Origin: Porpolomopsis calyptriformis
Lineage: Eukaryota > Basidiomycota > Agaricomycetes > Agaricales > Hygrophoraceae
Assembly (NCBI GenBank): GCA_951640195.1
Contig: OX621174.1
Span: forward strand, 806,001-870,000
Reading direction: 5' to 3'
DNA length: 64,000 nt
In this document: one piece after another, positions 9,260 to 21,750 of the stretch
Numbering within the stretch: the first letter of the stretch is position 1
Layout of the letters: each line of letters opens with the position of its first letter
The notes under the pieces: generated by a model
Database searches by the model: none
What the model was told of the DNA's origin: nothing
The model's input: only the letters and a program-made list of their open reading frames with translations
Position numbers and translations under genes: made by a program

Positions 9260-12200
9260 TGGCTATATTTGCGATTATTTGTATTGCGACGGGATTACAT
9301 AATAATGTGCTGTACCGCGGAGGAAGCTTCGATGAGGAACCACGCATTGTAAAACCAGCCAGCTCGAACACCTTCTCGGGTGAATGGCGAAAATAGTCCT
9401 CTTCAGCCTTCACTTGAGGGCTGCGTTGGACAGGCTTCTCGTTAGCTGTGGTACAGAGATAATCCCATTAGATTGATACGTGCGGACATCTCGTCGTTGT
9501 CAGAAAGACACCGCGAAATAGCAGTTTTTAAATCGGGAAGATGAAATTCTGAAGGGTTGGTCAGAAGATCAGTTGCTGGTGAAGGGTTGTCCGACTTACG
9601 GCACACGAGGATCTCCCGGCAGATTGAGGACCTTGCGATACTCCGTTTCCGACTTTACAATTTTACTTAAGCTCGTTAACGACTTCCGCTCCCGCCTGTC
9701 AAGTTCGTCGAGTGTTTCAGGAAGGTCCCGGATGGGCTCAGAGTCTAATGCCATGATGATAGCAGCCATGGACGAAAAGTTGCGATTTCGGAACAATTCT
9801 TGCACAAGGATAGTAAGATCAGCGACCGTGCTCTTCCAGAAAAAAAGGCAAGACCTACCTCGGCTGTCTTGAGGAAAAATTTAAAGACCCGGCCCCTTTC
9901 CTTGATCCGATTGGGGGTAAGAACTTTCTGCCGCCCCTAGATTGTTATCTTACGAGTAATATCCTGTGCATCCATTACGCGATTGGGGCCATGAAGTTCT
10001 CGGAGGTGTTTGATGTAATCTGCAAGGCGAATGCGATGGTGCGTGAGTCCCTCTAGAGCAGTGAGTGCAGCCGGAATCTGTCCTCTAAGATGGCATTAAC
10101 TGACTCCGAGGCGGAAGGCAAAGGGTACTCGTCTTTCTGCGTGAGCTTTGAGATTTCAGATCAAGTAAAGATAGCCAGGGAAATAGCCGATATCATTGAC
10201 AAGGGTATTTCCGTGGCTCTCTCACCCATGAATGACGAGCTGGTAATTGAGATTGCAAATTCTTTCATTCGTCCAAGAACATCCTCGTCGATAGGCATGT
10301 AACAACTTGAGACCCAATATTTCATGGCAGAAACAATGCTTTGTGATGGAGATATATCAGTTATTATATCCTGAGAATATCCTACGCTGAGCCTACCTGT
10401 AGCGTCTGGGTGCACGATCCAGGGCTGACCCTCTCTCTTCTGCCTCATTAAAACGACGTCGAAGACCTTCAAAAATCTCCAAACCATTGGTGGATGATGG
10501 GTATGTTAACAAAATATCTCTTGAAATTGTTCGTGCTCGTTGATATCTGGGCAAAAGATGATAAGGTTGCCGTGGAGTAGATCGTAATGGACTGACCAGA
10601 AGTGTGCTGTATCCGGCGTTCAAGGAGGTCGTCGGGGGAACACATCTCACCAGGGCAAGGGAAAGCAACCCTAAGACCATATTCCTCTTGTACGGAGTTC
10701 CGATACAGTTCTGGTGCGGTCGATGACTGCGTTCCGAACCAATAGGTCATGCGGCGCAAGCGATCTCGTTTCTTGTTGGCATTTGCTTCATCGGGACGCT
10801 CGGGGCGCACATCCCGCTCAACACCCAGGCAGATGAAATCTATATATGCAATATGGCCAAGGGGGACTGTTCCAGTTAAAATCTTAGGAAGAAAGACGCT
10901 CAAACAGAATCCTCGTGAGATGAAAGTCCTACCTCAAACATTGTCATCCCAAATGCGTACACGTCGACGGGCTTTCGTAACTCCTACAGGGATAGGAGTA
11001 ACCATGTCTATACACCTTCCGCTAATTCTTTGGGGGACCTCCAGTTCCAACTGGAATTGTCGCTAGCCTCAGGGAGCGAGCTGTAGCGTCAGATCTGATA
11101 TCAGAATGTCCGAATCACAAAGTTGGCATAATCAGCTGATCGATAAGCACATTGAGCTGAAAGGTTTCCAATCAGATCACAGTATGAGGGCAGAAATGTG
11201 ATGATAATACAGCTTTAAGATCGCCATGTATGACATTCTTGTTGTGCAAATAGAGGAGACCGAGGCTGACATGATGGAGCTAAGATTCAGTTTGCTTGTT
11301 TAAGAATAAAGTAACGTACGATCCTTATTCGATTGCATTCGGGACAGTTGTTCACATAGTCTCGCGCATTTCCATTCTTGAGGAATGGGATGAAGACGAA
11401 TGGTCGGTCATCAAAAATGTTCGCGCCAAGGAACTCTGTTGGAAAACAGATGAAATACCGCATCTTATGGTGAAGCTTTTTGCAATCTCACGAATAATGT
11501 CGGGATGTAAAAGAGCTGATCACGTCTGGAGAACACCTCAGTTGATGAAACAAAAAAGCAAGATGGACACACCTCAAATTTTCGACGAATTAACTGGGCC
11601 GGAAATTAGGAAAAAGAGTTTTTTTGCAGTGATGTTGGAGACCTACCTTCAAGTTGGGTATCCCACCAGATTAATGGCGACCTCTGTGCTGTTCCAAAGA
11701 CCATACTTTGCCACTATCATTGAAAAGTGAGTTTGGGCCCACTCCGCCTGTGGGAATGGCACTCACAAACACCTGTTCGAATTTTGTCATTTAATACCAA
11801 AAGAAGTTGGGCTACAGCAGTCGCCAGTGCTCGTGGTTGTTGTCCGCTCCATCGAATGTGTTGAGAATGCATCCTGCAAGGAAGGGATAAGGAACTAGTG
11901 AAATGCGTGACTGGATGATGTCCATTGTGATCCCAACAACTTCCAGGGCTTGGGTGAAAGTGCTGATACCAATATGCGGGGACATCGCCGTCCGATCTGA
12001 TGTGAAGTCTCTCTGAGGTTCTGGTGTGTGAACAGCATCAAGGTGGGTATCAGTTATCGGCAGTGATGTACAAGTCAGCCTGACCCCGGGTCACTGTAGT
12101 CAAGTTAAGAGTGTCACGCAAGGCTGGCCGATCAGTCAAGAGTCGGGTATTTTTTTTAGTCGAAAGCTGTACTTACCTGTCTTGATCCCAAGTACAGCTG

Positions 12201-12270
12201 GTTTTTGTACTGCAAGTCCATTGTTCTGATCTTCCAGCAAATCATTCTCTTGACACTGCATATCCTTCAT
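9260..12270 (-). CDS. Probable TKL-like protein kinase fused to a RasGEF
   Basis: A multi-exon minus-strand locus with approximate ends. From the 5' side there is an unassigned N-terminal part (Met near 12270), then kinase pieces: FLGANIFDDRPFVFIPFLKNGNA at about 11440-11370, catalytic loop IHGDLKA near 11225 (HGD in place of HRD), and DVYAFGMTMFE near 10950. A RasGEF N-terminal module follows (LLTYPSSTNGLEIFEGLRRRF and an internal KYWVSSCYMPIDED). Last is the RasGEF catalytic part (FKFFLKTAE spliced to ELFRNRNFSSMAAIIMALDSEP...LPETLDEL) at about 9930-9596. Such a protein would load GTP on Ras under kinase control. The exact 3' end is unresolved: the usual PFLG segment after the catalytic core is not evident, so the C-terminus could be decayed. 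Two adjacent genes are an alternative. Confidence 0.6.
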
Positions 12271-12519
12271 AAAATTCCCTAGACTGACAAGAGTCAGGCA
12301 CACTCACAAAGCATGGTTATCGGAGGCGATGCCTTACATCATCAATGGCTATGCCTTATATAATCAATGAGGTTCCTGATCGAGTGTCCGCCGATCAGAA
12401 CAGACCCCCGAGTCGAGCGTCCTCTGTGGTCCATCAATTCACAAGGTTTGTTTCCACATATAACTCATGTATTGTGGCTACACTTTTAGGCCCTGGATTC
12501 CCATCCCGCTCTCTTCACC

Positions 12520-14130
12520 ATGACCACACTCAATGCCCAACTTTGCACTCCAGAAGAGCAGCAAATATCTGCAATTCCTAATGCCCCATTGCATTGTCTC
12601 ACTCGCGACGAGAGCATCCCCCTCTCTGTGTGTATTCCATCTTGTTAGAAAAGTCACATTTTAACCGCCGAGAAGTTTCTGGCAGAAACCAGTTTTGTGT
12701 CGCTGGTTGCTTGCCTTGTGGCTTACTCCTTGATCATTGTCAGTACCGTGTCGCTTCCATTGTGGAGTGTATGTTGAATATAAGCCAGAGAAATGTCCTT
12801 TATTATGCAAGGCGAATGCCTGGGAGATGGCGCTTAATCAAGGTGCCAATGGATATTTATCTCGTGCGTTTTAATTCATCCCTCCCACCATGCTTGAGAC
12901 ATTTACCTCCAGCTAGCTTTCTTTATTCGCTGCAGATATATTCTTAGCACTTGCTGGTCTGTTGACGGCTAAGTGGGTGCAAGATGGCAAATCTCAGATA
13001 GGGACATGGTGTTCGGCACAAGGTTGAGTGGATCTTGCATAATTTCTCTTCTAACTCAAATTTATAATGCCCACAGCTGTCGCCTTCACCATAGGCTCAA
13101 CAACCGTTGCCTTGAATATCCTCGTAAGTACTCAATCTTGCAACTTGTTCCCGTATGTCACAGTAATAATTAACGTCCCGCATCAGGCGATCGCCGTCCA
13201 TAATTTCCTCACGATTTGGTGTCGGATAGGCTTGCACGCTAATCATGTCGCCTGCATTGCCGTTGGAGCCTCTTGGCTATACAGCATCACATATGTCACG
13301 CTTGTGGGCGCACTTCATTCTCACGAACCCAACTCAATTTTCCGTCCATCACCAGTAAGTATTGCATTATCTTCATCGTTACTCCAGTTAGAACATTGCC
13401 TTGACTAGCTGTGGTGCTGGATGGGGCCGAGGTACCTGGTCCACCGAATTATTGGAGCCTACGTTTGGATGTGGCTAGCGCTAGGGACTTCCCTTTTCTC
13501 ATACATCCCCTTATTCTTCTTGATTCGGGGCAACATCACCGTTTATGATAAGTTCTGGGATTTCAGCATTCACCGACTACGGGACGAAAGTGTGGATGAC
13601 GCGGTCCGCAGACGTCGTGCCATGATCATGATAGCGTAAATGTTGTGGCCTTGTTTCTCAAGAGTCATAGTGCTGACTATTTCTCCACGCCCAGTTATCC
13701 ACTCGTCTACTCATTCCTCATCCTTCCGCTCAGCGCGGTGCGTTGGTTGGGTTTTGTGCAGGAAAACCGGGGCAACAGGACAAGCCACATCTCGACTGAA
13801 TTAACAGTCACTGTTGAAGTATTCGAGTGCATGAGTGGGATATGCAATGTCCTACTCTTTCTCTTGACACGCCCACATCTACTCCTTTTCGATAGGAGTG
13901 TCTTCACAATACCTCAAAATGGGAATCCGGTTGATCATGGTGGCAATCCTCACAATGTGAATCTGGTTGATCTTGGTGGCAATCCGAACCGTGGTCATGA
14001 TGGCGATGCGAACCGCAATCATGGTGGCGATCTAAACCGTGATCATGACGGCAATGCGAACCGCGATCATGGTGACGATCCAAACCGTGATCTTGACGGC
14101 AATGCGAACCGCGATAATGGAAATGAATAA
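12520..14130 (+). CDS. Seven-transmembrane receptor (fungal Git3/cAMP-receptor-like) with repetitive tail
   Basis: The probable start is MTTLNAQ at 12520 (exon 12520-12627, next exon from 12676). Hydrophobic segments follow in the expected GPCR order: ETSFVSLVACLVAYSLIIVS, a loop exon with GRWRLIKVPMD, FLALAGLLTAKWV, the AVAFTIGST/AVHNFLTIW pair, a VGASWLYSITYV helix, WCWMGPRY then AYVWMWLALGTSLFSYIPLFFLIRG (split here as two parts), and after a GT-AG intron ending at 13693 the YPLVYSFLILPLS and NVLLFLLTRPHLLLF helices. The basic loop RRRRAMIM between helices 5 and 6 fits G-protein coupling. The tail ends in 8-residue Asn/Asp/Gly repeats. The exact joints of the middle exons are not all fixed. 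The ligand is unknown; nutrient sensing is the family precedent. Confidence 0.75.
13916..14130 (+). repeat. 24-bp coding minisatellite in the GPCR tail
   Basis: Eight or so imperfect 24-bp units encode repeats of the kind NANRDHGG / NPNRDHDG. The units alternate between two subtypes at DNA level (aaccgcgatcatggtg and aaccgtgatcatgacg), suggesting expansion of a dimer unit. It is likely to vary in length between strains. Confidence 0.8.
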
Positions 14131-14712
14131 AACTGCATAAAGGCAGATCTCGAAGGTTAAATAATCAGTGAAGACTTTGGCTGGAAGTATCATTAGACTT
14201 CTTGTTTTCCTTAGCTGTTACGCAACTAATTACAGTCACAACTTAATTGCTTTCGGTTACCCATTGTACAGATGTCGGAACGGAGTGTGGACTTTGGGCT
14301 CGGTTTATCATCCATATATGCGATCCATGTGTAGCGTTTTATAGCAGTCATAGTGTTTGTTACGCCAAATGAAATTGAGCGACCTGAACTTAGTGCTTGG
14401 GTTGAATGGAACGTCCCTCGCCTAACTATGAGGATATTAGACTGGTGACCGTTCCTGCCGAGCAACAACCAAGGTTATCGTCCGTTCTCTGCTCTTTGAA
14501 CTAGATACGACGCGGTAGCAAATCTGCACGGCTGAAGAAAGGGTGTTGAAGTGTCTCCCCTGCTTCCGAGTCTCGTGTTTCAAGAAACGGTGAATCCAAA
14601 ATGCTTGATTTTACTCACAATCATGCAATAAGCCTTGTAGGCACAAGTTGCATACCCTCTAAACCGGTCTTTGTTTGTCATCGAGGCTGTTGCCAAACAA
14701 CCCATATCCGTC
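14131..14712. other. Intergenic region before MRM2
   Basis: No supported gene. A minus-strand open frame (14226-14468) has no recognisable features. The last ~120 bp presumably hold the MRM2 promoter. Confidence 0.5.
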
Positions 14713-15631
14713 ATGGCTTTCCGTCCAACGCGGACAACCCTCTCCCAATCTTCGTCTCGCGCCTGGCTCGCAAGGCAGGCCCGCGACCCATACGTACGGC
14801 AGCGGCTCTCCCACCCCGCTTCCTATCGCTCGCGCTCGGCATTCAAGCTGCTAGAGCTTGACGAAAAATGGGGAGGTTTCCTATCCCGCACGGACGTAAC
14901 GGCCGTCGTGGACTTGGGTGCTGCTCCTGGTGGATGGGCTCAGGTTCTCGCTGGGAAGATGGGGTGGACAGAAGATCCACAGCGGAAACAAGGCAAAGAC
15001 AGCAAACTATCAGGCGGAAGGGTATACCACCCGAAACACCACGGGAATCTGAACAAGGCTGGAACCCCCGATCGCCCTCAACACGGGGATGGAGACGGTA
15101 GTGACGACAATGACCATAAACCTGTTGTCGGAAAAGGCACCATCGTTGCTGTAGACCTTCTCCCGATCTTGCCTATCCCAGGCGTCCATACTCTCCAAAT
15201 CGATTTTCTCTCACCACAGGCGGAGGTGCTGGTCAAGCGTCTGCTCACTTCAGATAGTAACCCGGATGGGCGGGCAGACGTCATCCTCTCGGATATGGCC
15301 CCCAACATGTCCGGGAACCGCATTCGTGATAATGAGTCGAGCCTTGAGTTGGCACAGGCTGTCTTCCGGTTCGCGAAACAGAATTTGAGGACGGCGAGAA
15401 GTATCGCCAGGTCTAAAGGGGGGGTGCTTCTGTGTGTACATCCACATTCTTTCATTCCACCACCTTCAAGATCTCGCTTTTAGCCTCAAACACTTTACCC
15501 ACCCACTACTCCAGCAATTCCGAGTGGAGAGCCTGGAGCCAAATTTCCACGATGTGAAATTCATTAAACCTGACGCCAGCCGTGCCGCCTCAAGTGAGGC
15601 ATACTGGTTGTGCCAAGGTTGGAAGGGTTGA
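14713..15631 (+). CDS. MRM2: Mitochondrial 21S rRNA 2'-O-ribose methyltransferase, FtsJ/Mrm2 type
   Basis: A SAM-dependent methyltransferase of the FtsJ family. Exons 14713-15431 and 15484-15631 join to 288 residues. An Arg/Ser-rich N-terminus looks like a mitochondrial presequence. RSRSAFKLLELDEKW is followed by motif I DLGAAPGGWAQVL, then VAVDLLP, and the catalytic region SDMAPNMSGNR. After the intron come LKHFTHPLLQQFR and the FtsJ ending with KPDASRAASSEAYWLC. The K-D-K-E tetrad positions are filled (K of AFKLL, D of LSDMAP, K of LLLKHF, E of SSEAYW). An insert between 14960 and 15120 is longer than in bacteria. The known role of Mrm2 is methylation of a 21S rRNA uridine. An upstream in-frame ATG at 14671 would add 14 residues. 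Confidence 0.9.
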
Positions 15632-15841
15632 TGGCATATCCTCGGCATGGCATTGGACGAGGGATGATAGAAACATAATATGTTCATTGCATACTCATAC
15701 AGACGAGTACAGGACAGACAAAACGATGACAGTCATATTTGAACACCCCGACAAATAAGAACATACTATGTAAGATGTCAGAACAACCATCATGCAACGA
15801 CTGATACGGCCAGTCGCTTACGAAGTGAATGTCGGGGCCGG

Positions 15842-16314
<473 letters not shown>

Positions 16315-16470
16315 AATGGTGAGTGAGGAGTGGTTGAGTCGGGTTGATAAGTCTTGCGGTGGTGGTGGTGGTTAAGGATCAAGGCGCGGTGTTGTTGAGT
16401 CACGCATTATATGGCAGTCGCGTAGTCACGTGGTTAAGACCGGCCCTAAATATCAATCTTGTCATTAGAC
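16315..16470. promoter_or_regulatory. Shared divergent promoter, histone H4 / TyrRS
   Basis: 156 bp separate the two start codons, so any promoter elements must be shared or overlapping. A ggtggtggtggtggttaagg run lies near 16357-16377. No canonical TATA box is evident. Confidence 0.6.
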
Positions 16471-18080
16471 ATGGCCGATGCTGAAGAGCGGTACGAGCTT
16501 GTTACTCGAAGACTGCAGGAGGTACTCGGTGGCGATATCATCAAAGCCATCCTGGAAGAGGGCAGGTCTCCAAAGTGTTACTGGGGCAAGTGTGCATTCG
16601 TTTCAGATTTAGCCATCTCATCTCTGAGTGTGCCTGTCCATCTATCTGCAGGCACTGCTCCAACGGGAAGACGTGAGCAGGAACCGTAAAGAGTGTTATT
16701 GCTTCCTCAACAGCGGTTACAGCACATATTGGCTACTTCGTGCCATTGACCAAGATTGCTGATTTTTTACGAGCCGGTGTCGAGGTTTGCGTTTCGCCAC
16801 TAGGAGGGTGACAACTACTCACACATTTCTTTTGAAGGTGACGATTCTGCTGGCAGGTTAACATAGTTGCAAATACAACGCTTCTAAATCTTACACTTTT
16901 GAAGATGTCCATGCTTTTCTCGATAATTTAAAAGCACCACTCGAGCTCGTGAAACACCGCACGGATTATTATCGCCACATCCTCCTTGCGATATTCACCT
17001 CCCTCGGGATCCCGGTCTCCAAGCTACGCTTCGTCGAAGGTTCCTCCTACCAATTAACCAAGGAATACAACATGGACAATTACAAGCTATGCGCGACGGT
17101 GACAGAGCATGACGCCAAGAAAGCCGGCGCAGAAGTCGTCAAGCAAGTCGAAAGTCCCCTTCTCAGTGGGCTACTTTACCCCGGATTGCAAGCGCTCGAC
17201 GAGCAGTACCTCGGGGTCGATTTTCAATTTGGTGGGGTCGATCAGGTCAGTTGCTCTTCTCTACTCTGTGCTCGTTATGTACGCGCCCCCCCTGCAGCGC
17301 AAGATTTTCACGTTTGCAGAACTCTATCTTCCACGCCTGGGCTACGCCAAACGCGCCCATCTCATGAACGCAATGGTTCCCGGTTTGGGTGGCGGCAAAA
17401 TGTCATCCTCCGACCCCAACTCTAAAATCGACTTCCTCGACCCGCCCGACGTCGTGCGCAGGAAGATCAAACGCGCCTTTTGTGAGGAGGGCAACATTGT
17501 GGAAAACGGTCTACTGGCCTTCGTAGAAGCCGTCTTGATTCCCATCAGCGAGATGCGTTTGGAGCGGGTGAAGGGCAACGCACTTGTGGATGAACCCGAG
17601 GGCGGAAACGCCTCGGCTGATCAGAAGCCTTTCATCACCGAGGACGCGCCGGATGGGACGGTGTACACCATCGACCGAGAACCTAAACATGGCGGACCGA
17701 TGCACTACAGCTCATTCAAGAATTTACAGACAGATTTCTTGGAGAAAAAACTGCACCCTGGTGACCTGAAGACCTCCGTCGCGAATTCTCTTATTCGGCT
17801 TTTGGAACCCATTCGGAAGGCGTTCGAGGGGAATGAGGAATGGCAGAAGGCGGAGAAATTGGCTTATCCTGACCCGAATGCAAAACCCGAGAAAAAGAAG
17901 AAAGTCTGTATTGCCGGAGGTTATCTGCATTACCCTTTGCGAGACTGACTGGTATTTCCTTAGGAAAAGGTTTATCACCCACCCCCGCCAGGGAAAGGGA
18001 AGCACGCCAATGGTGATCCCGTGCAGTCCCACCGTCCAGCAGGCGAAGCTGTGCCGACCGTAGAGGGTATCGCTGGATAG
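16471..18080 (+). CDS. TYS1: Cytosolic tyrosyl-tRNA synthetase
   Basis: It charges tRNA-Tyr with tyrosine in the cytosol. Seven exons (16471-16585, 16652-16672, 16723-16784, 16838-16856, 16905-17245, 17298-17903, 17964-18080) join in frame to 426 residues. The class I signature appears as TAPTGRPHIGYF (HIGH-like), and the second as [12 protein letters not shown] (KMSSS). The tyrosine pocket includes the GGVDQ turn followed by RKIFTFAE. The C-terminus is Lys- and Pro-rich and ends after EGIAG. The first intron, 16586-16651, begins GCAAGT, a GC-AG intron. Exon 4 is only 19 nt and exon 2 only 21 nt. All phases close. Confidence 0.94.
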
Positions 18081-18222
18081 TAGATTGTTATAGAGATACA
18101 TTACCTCCAACGTTCCACATGATCTACTGGAATACAGTCTTTCTGACTGAATGATGGGTGAGAAAAAGTCGATTATGGGAGCACAAGTCTATATTATACT
18201 GCATGAATCGTTACACTTGCTG

Positions 18223-19909
18223 TTACCTCTGAGCCTTTGCCCTTTGTCCACTGCCTCTGGTTTCAACGTGAATAAATTCGGCATCCCGCGGGTCGCTTTT
18301 CTTGACAGACATGTATGCCTCACCAATGACCTGCAAGGCAGCAGCTCGCATTATCGCCTTTGACCGAGGGACAGCCGGATCGGAGAGAACGCGATCGCAG
18401 GTCTCTCGTAGGACTGACTCGATTTCAAGTTGGGTACCCTGAACGCCAAGGGACAACCAGCGAGATCAGCCAAATGAAAATGATGGAATACAACCAAAAA
18501 GAACCTTGAACAACGCTTGCATGCATTTCTCGCTAGCCTGTTGTTCCAACTCCCGCTTCTCCTCCGGACTTAGATTCCCAGCCTTTTCGGCGGCCTCCAA
18601 CTGTTGGAAGACAGTCTTGACTTCGATAGCCGAACGCAGGGTGGACACACTGGGAGAGATGTCAAAGAATGAGCGTATTGGACGGAGACATTACCTACGT
18701 CTCACTGAAGATATGGTATTTTCCCTGCCAATTATGCAACCACCCGCCGACACCCAAGAATGTTTGGTTCGCGGCAAGGAGGTGCTTTGCTTTCGACGTG
18801 TAAACGAAGCCGATGGTATGTAAAAGTTCTACCCCGTATGATTCATGCTTCAGTTCCCTGCAATGAGTGGTACCCTTCTTCAGAGGGATGCGGAAGAGGA
18901 AGAAAAAGACATACTCCGCCTCCATTTTGGATATCATCTCCCAGCCTAGCGCGGCATCCTCATCATCGGGCCCCGTTGCCGACTCTGTGAAAATACCCAG
19001 TTTGTGCTCGAGATTCTGGACAAGTTGTTGGATTCTCTTTTCGCGCACAGCCGCTTTCTGAGCGGCCTCTTCAGTACCCTTTTTCTTTGGATAAAGAAAA
19101 ATGTCTTTACCTCAGCCGCTATCTGACGATCCTTCTCCGCCTTCGCCTTTTCCTCGGCGCTGGTGATTTCTTTGGGCTTCCTGGCACCGCCAGCGTCGCC
19201 ACTCCTCTCGGCACTTTGGGCTTTCTCTTCGGCTTCCTCGACTTCCTGCAAGGCAGCCTTCATCTCTCCCGCCAAACTGATCTTGCCGATGATGGGCACA
19301 AACTTGTCGCCGCCGAATATGGTGCCAAAGACCTCCTCCGGATCGATGAAGCCGCCCACCGGCGCGCTTTCCTTCGGACCGAACTCGTTGTATTTGGACC
19401 GAAGGAGAGGGTCGGAAAGTGTCTGGTACGCAATCGCGATATCTTTGAAACGCTCTTCGGCATGGGGGTCGTTGGGGTTCTTGTCCGGGTGATGCCTGAT
19501 CGCCAGAGTACCTGGGGGTGATACGGGAAGAGGGGGACCAGAGGAAAGTGTGTGACGACTTACGATAGGCCTTCTTGATGTCGTCTGTAGAGGCATTGAC
19601 GGACACTCCGAGTGTGTCGTAGTACGCGGTTTCTAGAGGCCTTTCCTGCGTCCCGATTTTCCTTGTTCTCTTGGTGGACTGAGCGGGTGCATTCGATTTT
19701 TTAACACTACTTGCGGTGTTTTGGACTTGGGCTGGATAGAATACATGCGAGATGACGGTTTGGCACTGATAACACCGAACGCGTAGAAGTGTCGCTGGGC
19801 GGGGAAACGGTAGGGGCACGGGGAACTCCAATTGGACATCACACTGGGTGCAGTTGGTTGGTATGTGGGGGTGAATTGGACGAGAATTTATGATGGTCGA
19901 GGAACTCAT
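18223..19909 (-). CDS. DnaJ/Hsp40 co-chaperone, Caj1/Djp1 type (DnaJ-X)
   Basis: Six exons (19909-19564, 19511-19111, 19084-18915, 18857-18699, 18649-18505, 18438-18223) join to 478 residues. An N-terminal stretch has two CxxC pairs (CTQC and CYQC), a possible zinc-binding region. The J domain follows, ETAYYDTLGVSVNASTDDIKKAYR, and across the intron the HPDKN motif. The tail matches the DnaJ-X region (LLHTIGFVYTSKAKHLL, GVGGWLHNWQGKYH, ETCDRVLSDPAVPRSKAIMRA). Family members stimulate Hsp70; yeast Djp1 helps peroxisomal import. The N-terminal Cys motifs suggest a fungal variant. The stop is at 18223. Confidence 0.9.
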
Positions 19910-19951
19910 GGTGGTGGCTACTGCCTTTGACCTTGACCTTTACCTTTGCAG

Positions 19952-20655
19952 ATGACACTCTCGCTCGACGTTGGAACACCCATCAACACCGCCTTGCTCC
20001 TCTATATTCTCTACTCAATTCAGCGGATACTCTTCCCGTCGACCGCGACACCTTCGACCACGCCGAACGAGTTCCAGTCTGGTTACTCATGGATCCCAAA
20101 GTCGCACCCACCGACCGTTCTTTTCACAACATACACCCCCAAGACCCTTGAACCGTTCGACGGAAGAGACGGCGGAAGGATACTGCTCGGCATCAACGGG
20201 ATCGTTTTCGATGTATCAAACGGCCGACAATTTTACGGACCCAGTGAGCAACTCGCCCAATTCACCCGAAAAAATAAAATTCCCAACTGTTCTAGACGGA
20301 ATGTATGCCAACTTTGCGGGGAGAGACGCATCGCGGGGAATGGCTAAACAGTCATTCGACGAAGGTTTGGTGTTATTCCGTTCTGGACGTGGACATGAAC
20401 AACCGTTTCTCTTGCAGAAATGCTGAGGCCAACAGACCAGCCGCTAGACAAGCTAGAAGACCTCACGCAGGATGAAATGTTCGAGCCATCGTCTTTCCTT
20501 CTGAAATTTCACTAACTCATCCGTCAGCAAAAACATGAAAGGTTGGCTATCAATCCCTCGTTGTTCGTGCACAATTGAGCGTCGAGACAGAGTGGATCGA
20601 ACACTTTTCGGGGAAATACATTATTTGTGGAAAGCTTGTGGATGAGAGTGTTTGA
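19952..20655 (+). CDS. Dap1/PGRMC1-like cytochrome b5-fold haem-binding protein
   Basis: Five exons (19952-20243, 20296-20364, 20418-20478, 20528-20541, 20591-20655) join to 166 residues. There is one N-terminal membrane helix (ALLLYILYSIQRILF), then the b5-like domain: TPKTLEPFDGRDGGRILLGINGIVFDVSNGRQFYGP (given here as position 20133-20243), YANFAGRDASRGMAK and a final WIEHFSGKY-type ending. Spacing and the tyrosines match the PGRMC/Dap1 group, not true cytochrome b5 (no HPGG). Dap1 supports sterol-synthesis P450 enzymes. The fourth exon is only 14 nt long. It is divergent from the DnaJ gene, 42 bp between start codons. Confidence 0.88.
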
Positions 20656-20677
20656 TTTGCCATTTCAAGTCTTTTGT

Positions 20678-21685
20678 ATGACCACTACATTTGACAATGA
20701 TTTTGACTGGGAACGGCCTCATGGCCCCTCCTTCATCGATCGCGCGCGAAACGCACCGCCAGACGACGACGACGACCTCGACTTGATCATCGGTCCCAAG
20801 AACGACCATCCAGATGAATCCCAATTGCAACAGCTCATCCGGCACTGGATGAACGAGCGTCATGCTCCTGATATTCTCCCCGCGCAGGAGGATCTCTTGG
20901 CTCGTTTGCTTGACCACATCCGGAAACAGGTAGGCCAATCGCCGCGCTCCGATGTAGTCCCCACCACGTCTGTACGTAGTCTGAAATCGTCCAAATGCTG
21001 CGCGGTGACCCAGCGTCGTCGGATGAAGAACACATGCGCATCATGCTCGCCCAGACCGAGGTCGAGCGCGTCAAGTTCGTCGTTCGGTCCTACCTGAGAA
21101 CAAGACTATACAAGGCGAGCCATTTCGCCAACCAGACTCTCCTTCGATACCCTTACCCGACCCTGCAGATTGAAAAGTACGCTCGGTATGTTACCACAAA
21201 CGTTGATGTTCAGACACGCATATCCGTCGCCGAACGCGACCATGCCAGCAGGTAAGTAAACCGCCCAATGCTCATCACGTCCATTATGATGATGCCTCCA
21301 GACATGCCGATCTTACGGATCGCCACTTCCACTCTACCGTGCTCCAAAATCTTCCACCAGCACAGGCTTCGCTCGACGATACTCCGATATTTGTTCCCTC
21401 CATGGGTTCGTGCTTTCCGCCTTGCGTTGATTGAGCTTTACCAAACCTATGGTCCTCTTCCCAGTCACTCAGCCGGACAAGTCCCGGCCTGTATTTGTGC
21501 ATGCGATCACCAACTGTCCTCCGATCCATTTACCCGAGTAGGTCAATCCTCATTCAACTCCATTGGCGATTCTGACCGACACGGCCAGTGGCACCACATT
21601 GGAGATGGCAAAAGGACACATATCACTGCTACCCTATTCTGTAGTTGAGCAACTCGTCGCCAGAGGTGAAGCGGAGCTGGTATAA
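20678..21685 (+). CDS. SLD5: GINS complex subunit Sld5
   Basis: Part of the CMG replicative helicase (GINS with Psf1-3). Six exons (20678-20929, 20980-21114, 21169-21251, 21302-21405, 21465-21537, 21589-21685) join to 247 residues. The acidic N-terminal DDDDDLDLIIG is followed by the helical A domain (LIRHWMNERHAPDILPAQEDLL, TEVERVKFVVRSYLRTRLYK, IEKYARY). The C-terminal B domain ends in GHISLLPYSVVEQLVARGEAELV, typical of Sld5. The segment 21115-21168 is 54 nt, starts GC and ends AG. It can be read through in frame, but homology favours removing it as a GC-AG intron (YK then IEKY). The start is only 22 bp past the Dap1 stop. Confidence 0.9.
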
Positions 21686-21750
21686 TAGGATTTATTTCGT
21701 CAGCGAGAGTACAACGATACTGTACATGAAGTGACAAGGACTCCTGCAGA

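Noticed and set aside
9072..9413. Minus-strand frame ending in a hydrophobic stretch as a membrane protein
   Set aside because: Its downstream part is the CDC12 leader and first exon read in another frame.
11296..11730. 145-codon plus-strand open frame
   Set aside because: It lies antisense to kinase-coding exons and shows no family resemblance; the minus-strand reading gives recognisable kinase motifs.
20995..21255. Continuous reading of SLD5 through 21115-21168 as exon
   Set aside because: It adds 18 residues not expected in the family, and removing it gives the conserved YK-IEKY junction. Kept as a GC-AG intron, with the doubt stated.
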